Positions 5,602 through 5,610 of a DNA stretch of 5,610 nt are shown piece by piece (position 1 is the first letter of the stretch; each line of letters opens with the position of its first letter). The notes below the pieces were generated by a model. That model made no database searches. It was not told the DNA's origin and saw only the letters and a list, made by a program, of their open reading frames with translations. The stretch comes from Ignavibacteriaceae bacterium (GTDB lineage Bacteria; Bacteroidota; Ignavibacteria; Ignavibacteriales; Ignavibacteriaceae). The DNA lies in contig JALHTS010000338.1 in the NCBI GenBank assembly GCA_022865965.1, positions 1 through 5,610 on the forward strand, in the 5' to 3' direction. Position numbers and translations under genes: made by a program.

Positions 5602-5610
5602 GTGTCTTTA
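5602..5610 (+). CDS. Possible 5' end of the next gene (first three codons only)
   Basis: A GTG at 5602 follows AAAGGA (5588-5593) by 8 bases, much like the spacing used at 1166 and 1408. The reading frame then runs off the window after three codons. The alternative is TTG at 5585, which would read KGKLLCL and could begin a signal peptide, but it lacks a well-spaced ribosome site. The gene would be driven by promoter copy C. Nothing can be said about its product. Confidence 0.35.

Overview
The window reads as AT-rich chromosomal DNA from a Gram-negative bacterium of the Bacteroidota/Ignavibacteriota kind. This is inferred from an OmpA-like protein preceded by thrombospondin type 3 (TSP3) repeats, a periplasmic AsmA-like protein and an lmo0937-type mini membrane protein. 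Purine-rich AAGGA-type ribosome binding sites precede several genes, which fits Ignavibacteria better than classic Bacteroidia; this is a lean, not a proof. All supported genes lie on the + strand, and I see no phage, IS, CRISPR or RNA gene.

Layout. Positions 2-895 hold the 3' part of a calcium-binding-repeat/OmpA outer-membrane protein, closed by a strong UACG-tetraloop terminator (915-943). A 49-residue lmo0937-family membrane protein follows (1166-1315). A compact three-gene operon runs from 1408 to 4391: a CDP-alcohol phosphatidyltransferase resembling phosphatidylserine synthase, an AI-2E-family permease, and an AsmA-like membrane-anchored periplasmic protein. The last two overlap by 4 bp (ATGA). 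A secreted protein of unknown function with a TapB/DUF3108-like C-terminal motif follows (4651-5325). The last bases probably hold the start of another gene.

The most interesting signal is not a gene. Three intergenic regions (about 1058-1118, 4459-4519 and 5401-5462) carry the same roughly 60-bp module in the same orientation. Each has a conserved upstream box, then a -35-like TTGAAC/TTGATT, exactly 17 bp, then a -10-like TATCAT/TACCTT. Two copies share 24 identical consecutive bases. The module sits in front of the lmo0937 gene, the secreted protein gene and the gene leaving the window, but not in front of the lipid/AsmA-like operon between them. I read it as a shared promoter with a transcription-factor site, defining a small regulon of envelope or stress genes. 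The second and third copies are followed by leaders of roughly 125-135 nt with strong inverted repeats, so a second, RNA-level or operator-level control is possible.

Together the genes point to cell-envelope biology: peptidoglycan anchoring, phospholipid synthesis, membrane transport, a possible lipid-transfer protein, and an envelope-stress-like regulon.
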